Positions 5,940 through 13,984 of a stretch of 21,953 bases of DNA are shown one piece after another. Under the pieces are notes generated by a model. That model made no database searches. It was not told the DNA's origin and saw only the letters and a list, made by a program, of their open reading frames with translations. The DNA lies in assembly GCA_046715235.1 (NCBI GenBank), contig JBKJZO010000006.1:1-21953 (forward strand), written 5' to 3'. The DNA is from JBKJZO01 sp046715235. GTDB taxonomy: Bacteria > Actinomycetota > Actinomycetes > BP-191. Every line of letters starts with the position of its first letter. The first letter of the stretch is position 1. Both the position numbers and the translations under genes were made by a program.

Positions 5940-6938
5940 TCATGCCGGGACCGGCCCGGGCGCGGCCACGGTGTGCGGCGGTGTGCGGCCGGCAACCCAC
6001 TCCAGGACCGCGTCCGCCGCCATCCGGCTGTGCGCGCTGACCACGTCATCGGAAGCACCGCCGATGTGGGGCGTCAGCGTGACGTTGCGGAGTGCGAGCA
6101 GCGGGTGATCCTTCGGGATCGGCTCGTGCCAATACACGTCGAAGCCGGCCCCGGCCAGCCGGCCCTCCCGGAGCGCATCGACGAGAGGCTCCTCGTCGAT
6201 CAGTGCAGCCTGGCCAGCGTTAATGAGGTACGCGTCGGGCCGCATCAGCTCGAGCTCCCGCGCGCCCAGCAGGCCCTTGGTCGCTTCACTCAGGGATACG
6301 TGCAACGAGACGACATCGGACCGGCGCAGGAGGTCGTCCAGCTCCACGAGCTCGGCCAGCGTGTCGAACGCACCGGCGGACAGGTGTGGGTCGTGCACCA
6401 GCACCGTCATGCCGAAGGCTGCCGCTCGAGTGGCCACCCGGCGGCCGACGGCTCCGCCGCCGATGATCCCGATCGTGTGGCCGTTGAGGGACATACCCCG
6501 GAAGATCGAGTAGGGGGCGAACGGGTCGTCGGCGTTCCAGCTTCCCTTCCGCAGCCACCTCTCTGCCTCGAAGGTGTGCCGAACCGTGGCCAGCAGCAGG
6601 GCCATCGTGAGGTCCGCGGCGGCGTCAGCGTTGCGGCCTGGGGTGGTTGCGACCTGCACCCCGCGTCGTCCGCAGGCTTGCAGGTCGACGTTCACTGGCG
6701 CCGCACGACACGCCACGACGAGACCGAGTTCGGGTATAGCGGCCAGCGACTCCTCGTCGACGACGTCCAACTCACAAATCACGACGTGTGCCTCCGTCAA
6801 CCGTGCCTTGTGCTCACCACGGGCGAGAGATGCCCCGCTCAGCGACGGCGTGGCGAGGTCCACGTCAACGTGCCGGGAGAGTTCCTCCGCCACCTGCGGA
6901 TCGAACGGCGCGGTGATGAGGACTCGGAAACGGGTCAT
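5940..6938 (-). CDS. D-2-hydroxyacid dehydrogenase-family protein lacking the usual catalytic arginine
   Basis: A 332-residue NAD(P)-binding protein of the phosphoglycerate/D-2-hydroxyacid dehydrogenase family. It has VNVDLQAC and TTPGRNADAAADL (98-110), the dinucleotide loop GIIGGGAVGRRV (157-168), the acidic residue in FDVYWHEP (E272) and the active-site histidine in TPHIGGAS (H291). Where the family has N-x-x-R-G with the substrate-binding arginine, this protein reads INAGQAALIDEE, with Q243 in place of arginine; the codon is a clear CAG. The enzyme may therefore use a different substrate or chemistry. The ATG at 6936-6938 has GAGAGG 11 bases upstream and lies 19 bp after the kinase stop. 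The longer open frame would overlap the kinase and is not needed for homology. It is probably co-transcribed with the kinase and transporter. Confidence 0.88.
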   Translation of the reverse strand: MTRFRVLITAPFDPQVAEELSRHVDVDLATPSLSGASLARGEHKARLTEAHVVICELDVVDEESLAAIPELGLVVACRAAPVNVDLQACGRRGVQVATTPGRNADAAADLTMALLLATVRHTFEAERWLRKGSWNADDPFAPYSIFRGMSLNGHTIGIIGGGAVGRRVATRAAAFGMTVLVHDPHLSAGAFDTLAELVELDDLLRRSDVVSLHVSLSEATKGLLGARELELMRPDAYLINAGQAALIDEEPLVDALREGRLAGAGFDVYWHEPIPKDHPLLALRNVTLTPHIGGASDDVVSAHSRMAADAVLEWVAGRTPPHTVAAPGPVPA

Positions 6939-6957
6939 GAGACGTGGTACCTCTCTG

Positions 6958-8478
6958 TCAGGTCTTCGACGGGCTGGCGCTGTGGGCCTCACGGGCGAGC
7001 GCACGAAGTGCGGGCCAGGTGGGCGCCAACGCCTGGCGCAGGCTCACGAACGCGCGCGCCTGTGCCTGGTGGACCGGCCGGTACTGCTCGCGCGGCACGA
7101 ACTCATCACCGTCGGTGGAGGTCAGCGCCAGCGCCTCCTTCATGTCCGCGCACGCCCCAGCGGTGATCAGTGCAGCCGCCGCCACTCCGCGTGCGGAGAA
7201 CTCTCGGCCCCGTGGGCGGACAACGGGGATGCCAGCGACGTCGGCCAGGACCTGGCACGCGAAGGACGACGACGCCCCGCCGCCGAGGCGAAGCCGCGAC
7301 ACCGGCGGCAACTCGGTGAGGCTGTCAACGAGGGACAGGGCCATCCCCTCATACACGGCGCGCGCGAGCTGACCGCGCGTGGTGCTGCGGGTAATGCCCA
7401 GGAAGGCGGCACTCGCGGCCGAGTCGACGAAGGGCGAGCGCTCACCGGACTCGGCTAGGTACGGCAGGTAGATGACACCACCGGCTCCGGGCCCGGCACT
7501 GTCCGCTGACTGTTCCATCTGCTGCCACTCACCAGGGAGGAACGCCAGTGCGTCCGCCATCCAGTCGAGATTCGGCGCGGCAGCCATGGGCGCCATGGCT
7601 GCGATCCAACCGGGCGTGAGCCCAAGCGGCAGCGTGAAACCGACCCGGTTGCTGCGGCGCTGCACCTGGGCGGTAATGACCGCGTAGAAGGCCGTGGTGC
7701 CGAGGACCGCATAGCCGGCACCAGGTTCGCTGAGCCCGAGTCCGGCAGCGGTCGCCGCTGTATCAACGGCACCGACGATCACCGGGACACCTGTTGGCAG
7801 ACCGGTCAACTCGGCCGACTGGGCGGTGACGTGTCCGCCGACCGCCAGCGATCCCAGGACTGGCGGCAGCAGCACGGCGTGGCTGGCCTGCCCGAGGCGC
7901 TCGAGGAGCGCGGCGGAGTAGGAACCGGTCTCGACGTCCAGATAGGTGCGGGACGCCTCGGAGGGATCCGTCGCGACTACGCCAGTGAGGCGGTACCGGA
8001 TCCAGTCCTTGCAGTTGAGGTGATGCGCCGCCCGGGACACCGTGTCAGGTTCGTACGTAGACAGCCATTCGAGCAGCGGTGGGAGCGAGCCGGGATACAC
8101 GACCGAGCCGGTGGTCTCCCAGACCGCCTGGCCGCGGGCGTCGGCGCTCCAGTCCTGGGTTATCCCGTCACTGCGACCGTCGAGCCAGAGAATCGCGGGC
8201 CGGATCGGAACGCCGGCGGCGTCCACGAGCCAGGCGCCGTCGCCCTGGCCGGTCACGCCCATGGCCAGGACCGTGACGTCTTCGGCAGCCAGTACCTCGC
8301 GAATCACTTCCGCTGCCGTCGACCAGACGAGATCCATGTCTTGCTCCGCCCAACCCGGCCGTGGACGAAGCACGGTCATGGTCCGCGAGGCGACCCGGAG
8401 GACGCGTCCGTCGAGTCCCATGAGAAGGGCCTTCACCGTGGTCGTTCCGACGTCCATGCCGAGGACGGCCTGCGTCAC
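6958..8478 (-). CDS. FGGY-family carbohydrate (sugar or polyol) kinase
   Basis: A 506-residue ATP-dependent kinase. The ATP-phosphate loop GMDVGTTTVKALL lies at 7-19, a GVTGQGDGAWLVD segment at 74-86, the family NCKDWIRYRLTG at 155-166, the catalytic aspartate in GAVDTAATAAGLG (D239), and the adenosine-binding LGGGASSSFACQVLAD near 400. Xylulokinases usually read GLSGQMHG at the second segment. GQGDG suggests a relative acting on another ketose or polyol, possibly erythritol-kinase- or L-xylulose-kinase-like, but I cannot name the substrate. The GTG start overlaps the permease stop by four bases (GTGA), so translation is probably coupled. Phosphorylation of the imported compound is the likely first step of the pathway and would create the SorC effector. 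Confidence 0.93.
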   Translation of the reverse strand: MTQAVLGMDVGTTTVKALLMGLDGRVLRVASRTMTVLRPRPGWAEQDMDLVWSTAAEVIREVLAAEDVTVLAMGVTGQGDGAWLVDAAGVPIRPAILWLDGRSDGITQDWSADARGQAVWETTGSVVYPGSLPPLLEWLSTYEPDTVSRAAHHLNCKDWIRYRLTGVVATDPSEASRTYLDVETGSYSAALLERLGQASHAVLLPPVLGSLAVGGHVTAQSAELTGLPTGVPVIVGAVDTAATAAGLGLSEPGAGYAVLGTTAFYAVITAQVQRRSNRVGFTLPLGLTPGWIAAMAPMAAAPNLDWMADALAFLPGEWQQMEQSADSAGPGAGGVIYLPYLAESGERSPFVDSAASAAFLGITRSTTRGQLARAVYEGMALSLVDSLTELPPVSRLRLGGGASSSFACQVLADVAGIPVVRPRGREFSARGVAAAALITAGACADMKEALALTSTDGDEFVPREQYRPVHQAQARAFVSLRQALAPTWPALRALAREAHSASPSKT

Positions 8479-9500
8479 GTGAGGGCCGCCTTGGGACGTG
8501 GGACGGCCCCGGAGCGGCGCCGCTTGCTCAATACGACGCTCAGTCCGAGCACGAGCAGGAGCACAGTCCCTCGCGCCAGGCCCTGCCAGTAGAAGGACAG
8601 CCCTATCAGGTTGAGGCCGTTGGCAAGGACCGTGAAGATGAGAACGCCCAACAGCGTGCCGGCAATGTTCGGTCGCGACTCCTTATGCAGGGTCGTGCCG
8701 ATGAAGACCGCACCGATCGCGTCGAGGAGGTAGTAGTCGCCGGATAACGGCACGTAGGCCGTCAGCCGGCTGGCCATGACGATGCCGGCCAACGCGCAGA
8801 TGGTGCTGCTGAAGATGTGCGCCGACACAGTGACGCGCCGCGCATTGATGCCACTCATGACCGCGGCGGGTAACTGCGTGCCAACACCGGTCAGTTCCCG
8901 TCCCAGGCGGAGCCGCTCCAGCAGCACGTACCCGACAACCAGGACTGCGGCGGCGACCCAGACGGGTCCTGGAAGTCCGAGGAAGCTGCCACGGCCCAGT
9001 GCCGAGAAGTCGGCGGGGACGGACGAGGGGGCCAGGTAGATCGGCTCACCACCACCGGTGACGACCCGTTGGATACTGCTGCCGATGAACAGCATCGAAA
9101 GGGTGGCAAGGAACGGGCTGACCTTGAGGTAGACGATGACGAGGCCGTTGAGGAGTCCCATGACGGCGCCCGCGACCAGGCCCATCCAGACGCTGATGTG
9201 GGCCACGTAGCCAGACTCGAGCAGCGAGACGGATACGAGCGCACCGATGTCGCTCGCTACGCCGACAGACAGGTCGATTCCGCCTGCGCGGATGACGACT
9301 GCCATGCCGGTGGCCACGATGGCGAGCAACGAGCCCTGACCGAGCACCGAGATGGCGTTCGCATGGGTGAAGAAGGCCTGGGAGCTCATGGCGAAGAAGG
9401 CACAGATGAGAGCCAGGGCCAGTACGGCGAAGTAGCGAGTGATGATGGTGAGCATCGTGGGCCACGCGCCCCGGGCCGGCACCGTCGTGGCAGTGGCCAT
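8475..9500 (-). CDS. Sugar ABC transporter permease (RbsC-like, second)
   Basis: A 341-residue multi-helix inner-membrane protein of the ribose/xylose/AI-2 permease family (BPD_transp_2). The conserved loop AGGIDLSVGVASDIGALVS follows the third hydrophobic segment, and the family signature ALAGIVMASRLT is present. The ATG at 9498-9500 has an excellent ribosome site (AAGGAGG, five bases upstream) and overlaps the previous permease's stop by one base (TGATG). The frame is open far upstream, but that part is out-of-phase shadow of the other permease, so the ATG is preferred. It should pair with the other permease to form the channel. Confidence 0.94.
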   Translation of the reverse strand: MATATTVPARGAWPTMLTIITRYFAVLALALICAFFAMSSQAFFTHANAISVLGQGSLLAIVATGMAVVIRAGGIDLSVGVASDIGALVSVSLLESGYVAHISVWMGLVAGAVMGLLNGLVIVYLKVSPFLATLSMLFIGSSIQRVVTGGGEPIYLAPSSVPADFSALGRGSFLGLPGPVWVAAAVLVVGYVLLERLRLGRELTGVGTQLPAAVMSGINARRVTVSAHIFSSTICALAGIVMASRLTAYVPLSGDYYLLDAIGAVFIGTTLHKESRPNIAGTLLGVLIFTVLANGLNLIGLSFYWQGLARGTVLLLVLGLSVVLSKRRRSGAVPRPKAALT

Positions 9501-10516
9501 CACTTCCTCCTTTCCGGGCCGATCGCCGAGAGCGCTACGACGGCGAGGATCAGCACTCCCTTCACGCCACCAACCCAGTAGGTCGGGATGTTGATGAGCG
9601 TGAATCCATTCGACATCCCGGCGACCAGCAGGGCCGCGATGAGGGTGCCGGGGATGTTGACGACCAGCCGTCGGCTGAAGATCACGCTCATGAACGATGC
9701 GAGGATCACGTCGGGCAGCAGTGAGGAGCCAGCCCCCGGAGAGCTGCTGGACAACCGCGCCGTCAGCAGCAGACCTGCCACTGCCGCGCAGACCGACGCA
9801 AAGATATAGCTCAGCGCCACGTAGCGGTTGACGCGGATGGACGCGACCCGCGCAGCGAGCGGGTTGCCGCCGGTGGCGTAGGCCCGCACGCCGTAGCGCG
9901 TAAAGCCCATCACCATCCACACGGCGACGAACAGCACGGCAACGACGACGACAGCGAACGGCACTCCGAGGATCTTGGCGTCACGCATCCACACGAAGAA
10001 GGGATCCCGCAGGGCGATCTGGGAGTTGTCCGACACGAGTAGATCCGCACTCCCGGCGATACCGGACATCGCGAGGGTCGCGAGCAGTGGCCGTACTCCG
10101 ATGAGTACTGCCACGGCGTTCCCCACGCCCACTGCCATGGCGGCCGCCAGGCCCCAGAGCAGGGACGGGATCAGGTGATGACCGCGGGCGAACAGCACTG
10201 ACACGACGCTCCCGCTGAGGCCGATGACCGCGCCGATCGACAGGTCGATCCCTCCGGAGATTACGTCGTCGCCACCGACGATCACTACCACGCTGAGGCC
10301 GAAGGCGGCGACGGCGACCACGGCCCCCTGGACGCCGATGTTGAGCAGGTTGTCACTGGACAGGAAGGTGGAGGCCTGGGTGGCGAAGTACACAACTTCG
10401 ACCAGGACCGCGATCAAGCCGGTGAAGGGTAGGAGGCGGCGCAGCCGGGACGCCCTGGTGTCCGGTGGATGTGATTCCGTCCCGGCGGGTTGCGTCGGCC
10501 TTGTAACGGCAGTCAT
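9500..10516 (-). CDS. Sugar ABC transporter permease (RbsC-like, first)
   Basis: A 338-residue inner-membrane permease of the BPD_transp_2 family. It has a hydrophilic N-terminus of about 28 residues, then hydrophobic helices, the conserved SGGIDLSIGAVIGLSG loop near 88-103, RPLLATLAMSGI, and a last helix ending in ERRK. The ATG overlaps the ATPase stop in an ATGA junction (10513-10516). Two different permease genes in tandem imply a heterodimeric channel, as in Lsr-type (LsrC/LsrD) transporters rather than the single RbsC of ribose transport. Confidence 0.94.
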   Translation of the reverse strand: MTAVTRPTQPAGTESHPPDTRASRLRRLLPFTGLIAVLVEVVYFATQASTFLSSDNLLNIGVQGAVVAVAAFGLSVVVIVGGDDVISGGIDLSIGAVIGLSGSVVSVLFARGHHLIPSLLWGLAAAMAVGVGNAVAVLIGVRPLLATLAMSGIAGSADLLVSDNSQIALRDPFFVWMRDAKILGVPFAVVVVAVLFVAVWMVMGFTRYGVRAYATGGNPLAARVASIRVNRYVALSYIFASVCAAVAGLLLTARLSSSSPGAGSSLLPDVILASFMSVIFSRRLVVNIPGTLIAALLVAGMSNGFTLINIPTYWVGGVKGVLILAVVALSAIGPERRK

Positions 10517-12042
10517 GCCTCCTCGCTGTTCTGGACACGCGGGTCGGCGCCGGTCGACAGGGCCAGGACGCCGTCGATGGATGCGTCGGTTCGATCCAGC
10601 TCGGCCGCCACCCGTCCGCGGTAGAGCACTATGACTCGGTCCGAGAGACCGACGAGTTCGGGAAGGTCGTGGCTTACGACGAGCACCGCTGCGCCGGAGT
10701 CGGCGAGTTCGTCGATGATGCGGTAGATCTCGGCCCGGCTGCCGATGTCGACGCCCGAGGTGGGTTGGTCAAGTACAAAGATCTCCGCGCGGCCCACCAG
10801 CCACTTGCCGAGTACGACCTTCTGCTGGTTGCCTCCCGACAGGTCCCGGACGGCGATCTCTGCGCCGCTGGGACGGATGGACAGGCGTGAGATGGCTGCT
10901 CGTGCAGCAGTCCGCTCTAGGCGCTTCCGCAGGAAACCCAGATGCGAAAACGCTGGCAGGGTGGCAAGGGAGAGGTTCTCGCGAACCGACATTGTCATGA
11001 CGGCTCCCTCGCGGCGGCGGTCGGCCGGCACACAGGCGACCCCCCGCCGGGACAGCCGGTGCGGGGTGGGCCGTTTTTGCACCTCGCTGTCCACCACGAT
11101 CTGGCCCGAGCTTGCCCGGGAGAGGCCAACGATGACGGCCGCGAGGGCATCGGCTCCCGACCCGATGAGGCCCGTCACCCCGACCACCTCCCCGCCGCGG
11201 ACCGAGAGGGAGAGCCGGTCAAGGCTTCCCGGAACCGACAACTCGCGCAGTTCCAGCCGGGCAGAGGTCGTTGGACGCCGCTGCTGTCGTTCCCTGAACT
11301 CGTCCACACGGCGGCCAACCATCAGGGTGACGACCGCGTCGAGGCTGGTGGAGGCTAGGTCCACGACGCCCGCGTTGCGACCATTGCGCAGGACGGTGAC
11401 GCGCTCGCAGATCTCCGCCACTTCCTGCAGGTAGTGCGAGATGTAGATGAGGGAGATCCCACGTCGCTTCAGGTCGGCGATGACCTCGAAGAGACGATCG
11501 ACCTCCTGCTGGGCCAACGGCGCAGTGGCCTCGTCGAGGATCAACACCTTGGGGTGGCTCATGACCACTCGAGCGATCTGCACGAGCTGTTGCTTGGCCA
11601 CGCTGAGGTTTTGGATCAGGGCATCGCCGGCGATGTCGACACCCAGGCGCTGTTTGAGGACTTCGTTGGCCCGGCGGGCGAGGTCGCGCCGGGAGACGAA
11701 GGGCCCCACCGCCGCCTCGGCTCGTCCGAGGAAGAGGGACTCCCCGACGGTAAGCCGTGGCACGAGTTGGCGGTCCTGGTGGATAACCATGATCCCGTGA
11801 TGCTCGGCGTCTGCCGGGCTGTGGATGGACAGCTCTTCACCGTCGAGGGTGATGCGCCCAGCGTCGGCCCTGTACATCCCGGAAAGGATCTTGATGAGCG
11901 TCGACTTGCCAGCTCCATTTTCGCCAACAAGTCCGTGGATCTCGCCTGCTCGCACGTTGAAATCGACGTCATCCAGCGCCACGGTGCCAGGGAAGACCTT
12001 GCCGATGCCCTCCATGAGCAGGCCGGACGTCGCTGACGACAA
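10513..12042 (-). CDS. Sugar ABC transporter ATPase, two fused domains (RbsA/MglA-like)
   Basis: A 509-residue cytoplasmic ATPase with two nucleotide-binding domains. Domain 1 has Walker A GENGAGKST (40-48), LSVAKQQ (146-152) and Walker B VLILDEATAPL with E171. Domain 2 has the degenerate loop GLIGSGADAL (291-300, no GKS), an intact signature LSGGNQQ (401-407) and Walker B FVLDQPTSGVD, where glutamine (Q426) replaces the usual glutamate. A degenerate second Walker A is normal for the family; the glutamine is less usual and leaves one competent ATP site. The first possible start is the TTG at 12040-12042, 32 bp after the binding-protein stop. An ATG nine codons on (12013-12015) is also possible; neither has a clear ribosome site. 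It powers import through the two permeases. Confidence 0.94.
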   Translation of the reverse strand: MSSATSGLLMEGIGKVFPGTVALDDVDFNVRAGEIHGLVGENGAGKSTLIKILSGMYRADAGRITLDGEELSIHSPADAEHHGIMVIHQDRQLVPRLTVGESLFLGRAEAAVGPFVSRRDLARRANEVLKQRLGVDIAGDALIQNLSVAKQQLVQIARVVMSHPKVLILDEATAPLAQQEVDRLFEVIADLKRRGISLIYISHYLQEVAEICERVTVLRNGRNAGVVDLASTSLDAVVTLMVGRRVDEFRERQQRRPTTSARLELRELSVPGSLDRLSLSVRGGEVVGVTGLIGSGADALAAVIVGLSRASSGQIVVDSEVQKRPTPHRLSRRGVACVPADRRREGAVMTMSVRENLSLATLPAFSHLGFLRKRLERTAARAAISRLSIRPSGAEIAVRDLSGGNQQKVVLGKWLVGRAEIFVLDQPTSGVDIGSRAEIYRIIDELADSGAAVLVVSHDLPELVGLSDRVIVLYRGRVAAELDRTDASIDGVLALSTGADPRVQNSEEA

Positions 12043-12074
12043 TGCTTAGACCCATCTGCTCGTGTGAACGGGAA

Positions 12075-13118
12075 CTACTTGGTACCGAACAGCTGCGGCT
12101 TCGTCACCGCCACGTTGGCCTTGTTGACCAGGATCGGCTGGAAGTACGTGGTGCCGGGCACGGCGTCCTTCCTGCCTGCGAGGTACAACGCGACGTTGGT
12201 GATGGACGCCTTGCCGATCTCGCCGGGCTGCTGGGCCATGGTGGCCGTGTATGACGACTTCGGGTCAGCGATCATGTCGACCGCGGTCGGGTCCCCGTCG
12301 ATGCCGTACACCTTGATCTCGTTCCGGCCAGCCCGGTCGATCGCCTGCGCGGCCCCGATCTGAGGGATGTCCCAGCACGCCCACACCGCGTCGATCTCGC
12401 CCTTGGAGTAGCGGCTCAACATGTCGGTGACCTTGCGGCTGGCGTCCTCCACGGTTCCCGTCGGAACGTCCTGCAGTTCCGGCTTGATGATCTGGACCTC
12501 GGGATAGTCCTTGAGGACCTCGACGAGCTGGTTGTACCGGATGTTGCAGACCCGCACAGACTTGAAGCCGTTGAAGACCAGGATCTTGCCCTTTCCTCGC
12601 ATGCCCTCGGCGATCTCTCGGGCCAGCGCCCCACCGATGTAGTAGTTGTCCGAGGTCACGTTGTTGATCGAGTAGCGGCTCGGCTGGTCGATCGTGAACA
12701 GCGGAATCCCGGCGTCGGTCACCTTCTTGAAGACAGGCGCCAGGACGGGCGCGTCGCCAAGGATGGACACGATCGCGTCCGGCTTCTGCTGGATCAGGTT
12801 CTCGATGTCGCTGATGTGCTGCTCGGTCTTCCTGCCTGCCTGCACAGAAATCGGTTCGCCACCGAGCGCCTTCACGCGCGCGATTGCGGACTCAAATGCG
12901 GTCCTGTCCCAGTGGTGGTCGGTGCCGATGATGGAGATGCCTATGCGCTTGCCCTCGAGGCTGGGAACGGCTTGCGTCCCTCCCGCCTCGGTGCCCGACG
13001 CAGCAGAGGTTGCCGCAGGCGGCGCGGTGTTCGATGTGTCGTCGCGCTTTACCGAGCAACCGCCGAGGGCACCTGTTGTCAGGACCGCCGCAAGCAGACC
13101 GATCCCGATTCGCTTCAT
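12075..13118 (-). CDS. Sugar ABC transporter substrate-binding lipoprotein (RbsB-like)
   Basis: A 347-residue exported binding protein. The signal peptide (MKRIGIGLLAAVLTTGALGG) ends in a lipobox LGGC, so C21 should be lipidated and the protein anchored outside the membrane. A Thr/Ala/Gly-rich linker (about 24-50) leads to a type I periplasmic-binding-protein fold of the ribose/galactose/AI-2 group: IGISIIGTDHHWDRTAFESA, the QQKPDAIVSILGD hinge, FTIDQPSRYS and VYGIDGDPTAVDMI. The ATG follows GGGAGGTG with good spacing. It is the first gene of the operon and gives the transporter its specificity; the ligand cannot be deduced. Transcription is probably controlled by the operator at 13142-13172. 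Confidence 0.95.
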   Translation of the reverse strand: MKRIGIGLLAAVLTTGALGGCSVKRDDTSNTAPPAATSAASGTEAGGTQAVPSLEGKRIGISIIGTDHHWDRTAFESAIARVKALGGEPISVQAGRKTEQHISDIENLIQQKPDAIVSILGDAPVLAPVFKKVTDAGIPLFTIDQPSRYSINNVTSDNYYIGGALAREIAEGMRGKGKILVFNGFKSVRVCNIRYNQLVEVLKDYPEVQIIKPELQDVPTGTVEDASRKVTDMLSRYSKGEIDAVWACWDIPQIGAAQAIDRAGRNEIKVYGIDGDPTAVDMIADPKSSYTATMAQQPGEIGKASITNVALYLAGRKDAVPGTTYFQPILVNKANVAVTKPQLFGTK

Positions 13119-13424
13119 GGACGAGCACCTCCCGGGGACGTGGACACATGTTCACGCAACGAACATGTCGGGCCCCCTGCTAAGGCCTTGCTGGTTCAGT
13201 CTGACTGCCGCAGCGCCGACTTCATAGATGTGAAGCTCGATGCATCACGTATTCCGCTGAGAAGCTGCTTACGGGCGCGGCAGCTGCCGACGTTGCAGCG
13301 CGCCGCAGTTGGAATCACTCGAAGACCGCGGCGGCGGTTTCCACGGCACCGCAGCTGCGCGATCTGCTGTCCCCATCAACAGCTGGAATGCTGGCAGCTC
13401 CACCTCACGCCTAGGAGATTCATG
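13119..13424. other. Upstream region of the sugar operon
   Basis: No gene recognised. It holds the ribosome site and operator of the binding-protein gene (13146-13168 core). Beyond these I see only a short inverted repeat (CTTCA/TGAAG near 13220-13236) and no clear -35/-10 pair. It ends at the stop of the glycosyltransferase remnant. Confidence 0.5.
13142..13172. promoter_or_regulatory. Operator of the sugar transport operon (site D)
   Basis: A perfect inverted repeat ACATGTTC (13146-13153) and GAACATGT (13161-13168) around a 7-bp centre. It contains the GTTC-N7-GAAC core seen at sites A and B. The outer half-site on one side is GGAC (13142-13145, one base off GAAC); on the other side (CGGG, 13169-13172) it is lost. 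The centre is about 39 bp upstream of the ATG, a distance similar to the aldolase operator. Confidence 0.65.
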
Positions 13425-13718
13425 TCAATCGTTGTGATCAATTCCTAAAACGAGACGCCGCCGGATGAGGTCCAAGGGCTCGTAGGACTCGAGTTCTGTC
13501 TTCACCCGCGCGACGTTGTCGGCGATCTCGTGGTCGCCGATGACACGGTCTACAGCGGCCGCGATCCTGCTGGCTTTGGGCCGCTCCGTGCGCAGATCGA
13601 CACCGAGTCGGTTGTAGGCGACGCGGGCGTTGATGTCGTTCTTTCCTTCGCGGGTGCCCGCAGCCACGACCGGGACACCGTGCGAGAGGGCGCTGAGCAC
13701 GCTCCCGAAGCCGCCGGG
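13425..13718 (-). pseudogene. MGT-family glycosyltransferase C-terminal fragment
   Basis: The minus strand encodes about 97 residues, GGFGSVLSALSHGVPVV, then ARVAYNRLGVDLRTERP and a helical tail to the stop at 13425-13427. This is the C-terminal nucleotide-sugar-binding end of macrolide/UDP-glucosyltransferase-like (GT1) enzymes, whose motif is HGGxGSxxxALxxGVPxV; the histidine is replaced here by proline at the broken edge. The N-terminal three quarters are absent and upstream codons lose the family pattern. A truncated remnant, not an active enzyme. Confidence 0.7.
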
Positions 13719-13850
13719 ACGCGGCTGGCCTCGCGCGCGCTGCGAACGGTTCCTTCACGAAGTGCTGTCGAGCCAGCTCCTCTCCTCGCCAAAGTCCGAC
13801 GTGGCCGCGTCGCCCTAAGGCAAGTAGTCAGCCAACCCTGAGACACACCA

Positions 13851-13962
13851 CTAGACAGTCGGCTGGTGCCTGGCCAGGTCGGGAACGACCTGGATCTTGC
13901 GCCCGACGCCGTTCGTGAACTGCGCAATCGCCTCCGGGTACTTCTCGAGCGACACTTGAGCC
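13851..13962 (-). pseudogene. Zinc-type alcohol dehydrogenase C-terminal fragment
   Basis: About 33 codons read VSLEKYPEAIAQFTNGVGR and then KIQVVPDL before TAG at 13851-13853. The pattern (LExYPxAxxxFxxGxGRKxQVxP) resembles the end of medium-chain zinc-dependent alcohol dehydrogenases. Everything upstream is missing and is replaced by the start region of the plus-strand regulator. Family call is tentative because the fragment is short. Confidence 0.45.
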
Positions 13963-13984
13963 GGGGACAGGCGGAGAGGAACCC

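Noticed and set aside
5850..7166. 438-codon plus-strand open frame opposite the dehydrogenase and SorC start
   Set aside because: No recognisable motif; it runs across two well-supported minus-strand genes and their junction.
9501..9920. N-terminal extension of the second permease
   Set aside because: The open frame continues upstream, but the extra residues overlap the first permease in another frame. The ATG at 9500 has a near-perfect ribosome site.
4133..13118. An AI-2 (lsr) uptake operon
   Set aside because: The transporter and SorC regulator fit, but LsrF and LsrG are absent, and a class II aldolase and a dehydrogenase are present instead. The kinase motif differs from what I recall for LsrK.
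13874..13893. Perfect 8-bp hairpin CCAGGTCG/CGACCTGG with a GGAA loop
   Set aside because: It lies inside the dehydrogenase remnant's coding tail and is explained by its codons. No T-tract and no RNA context.
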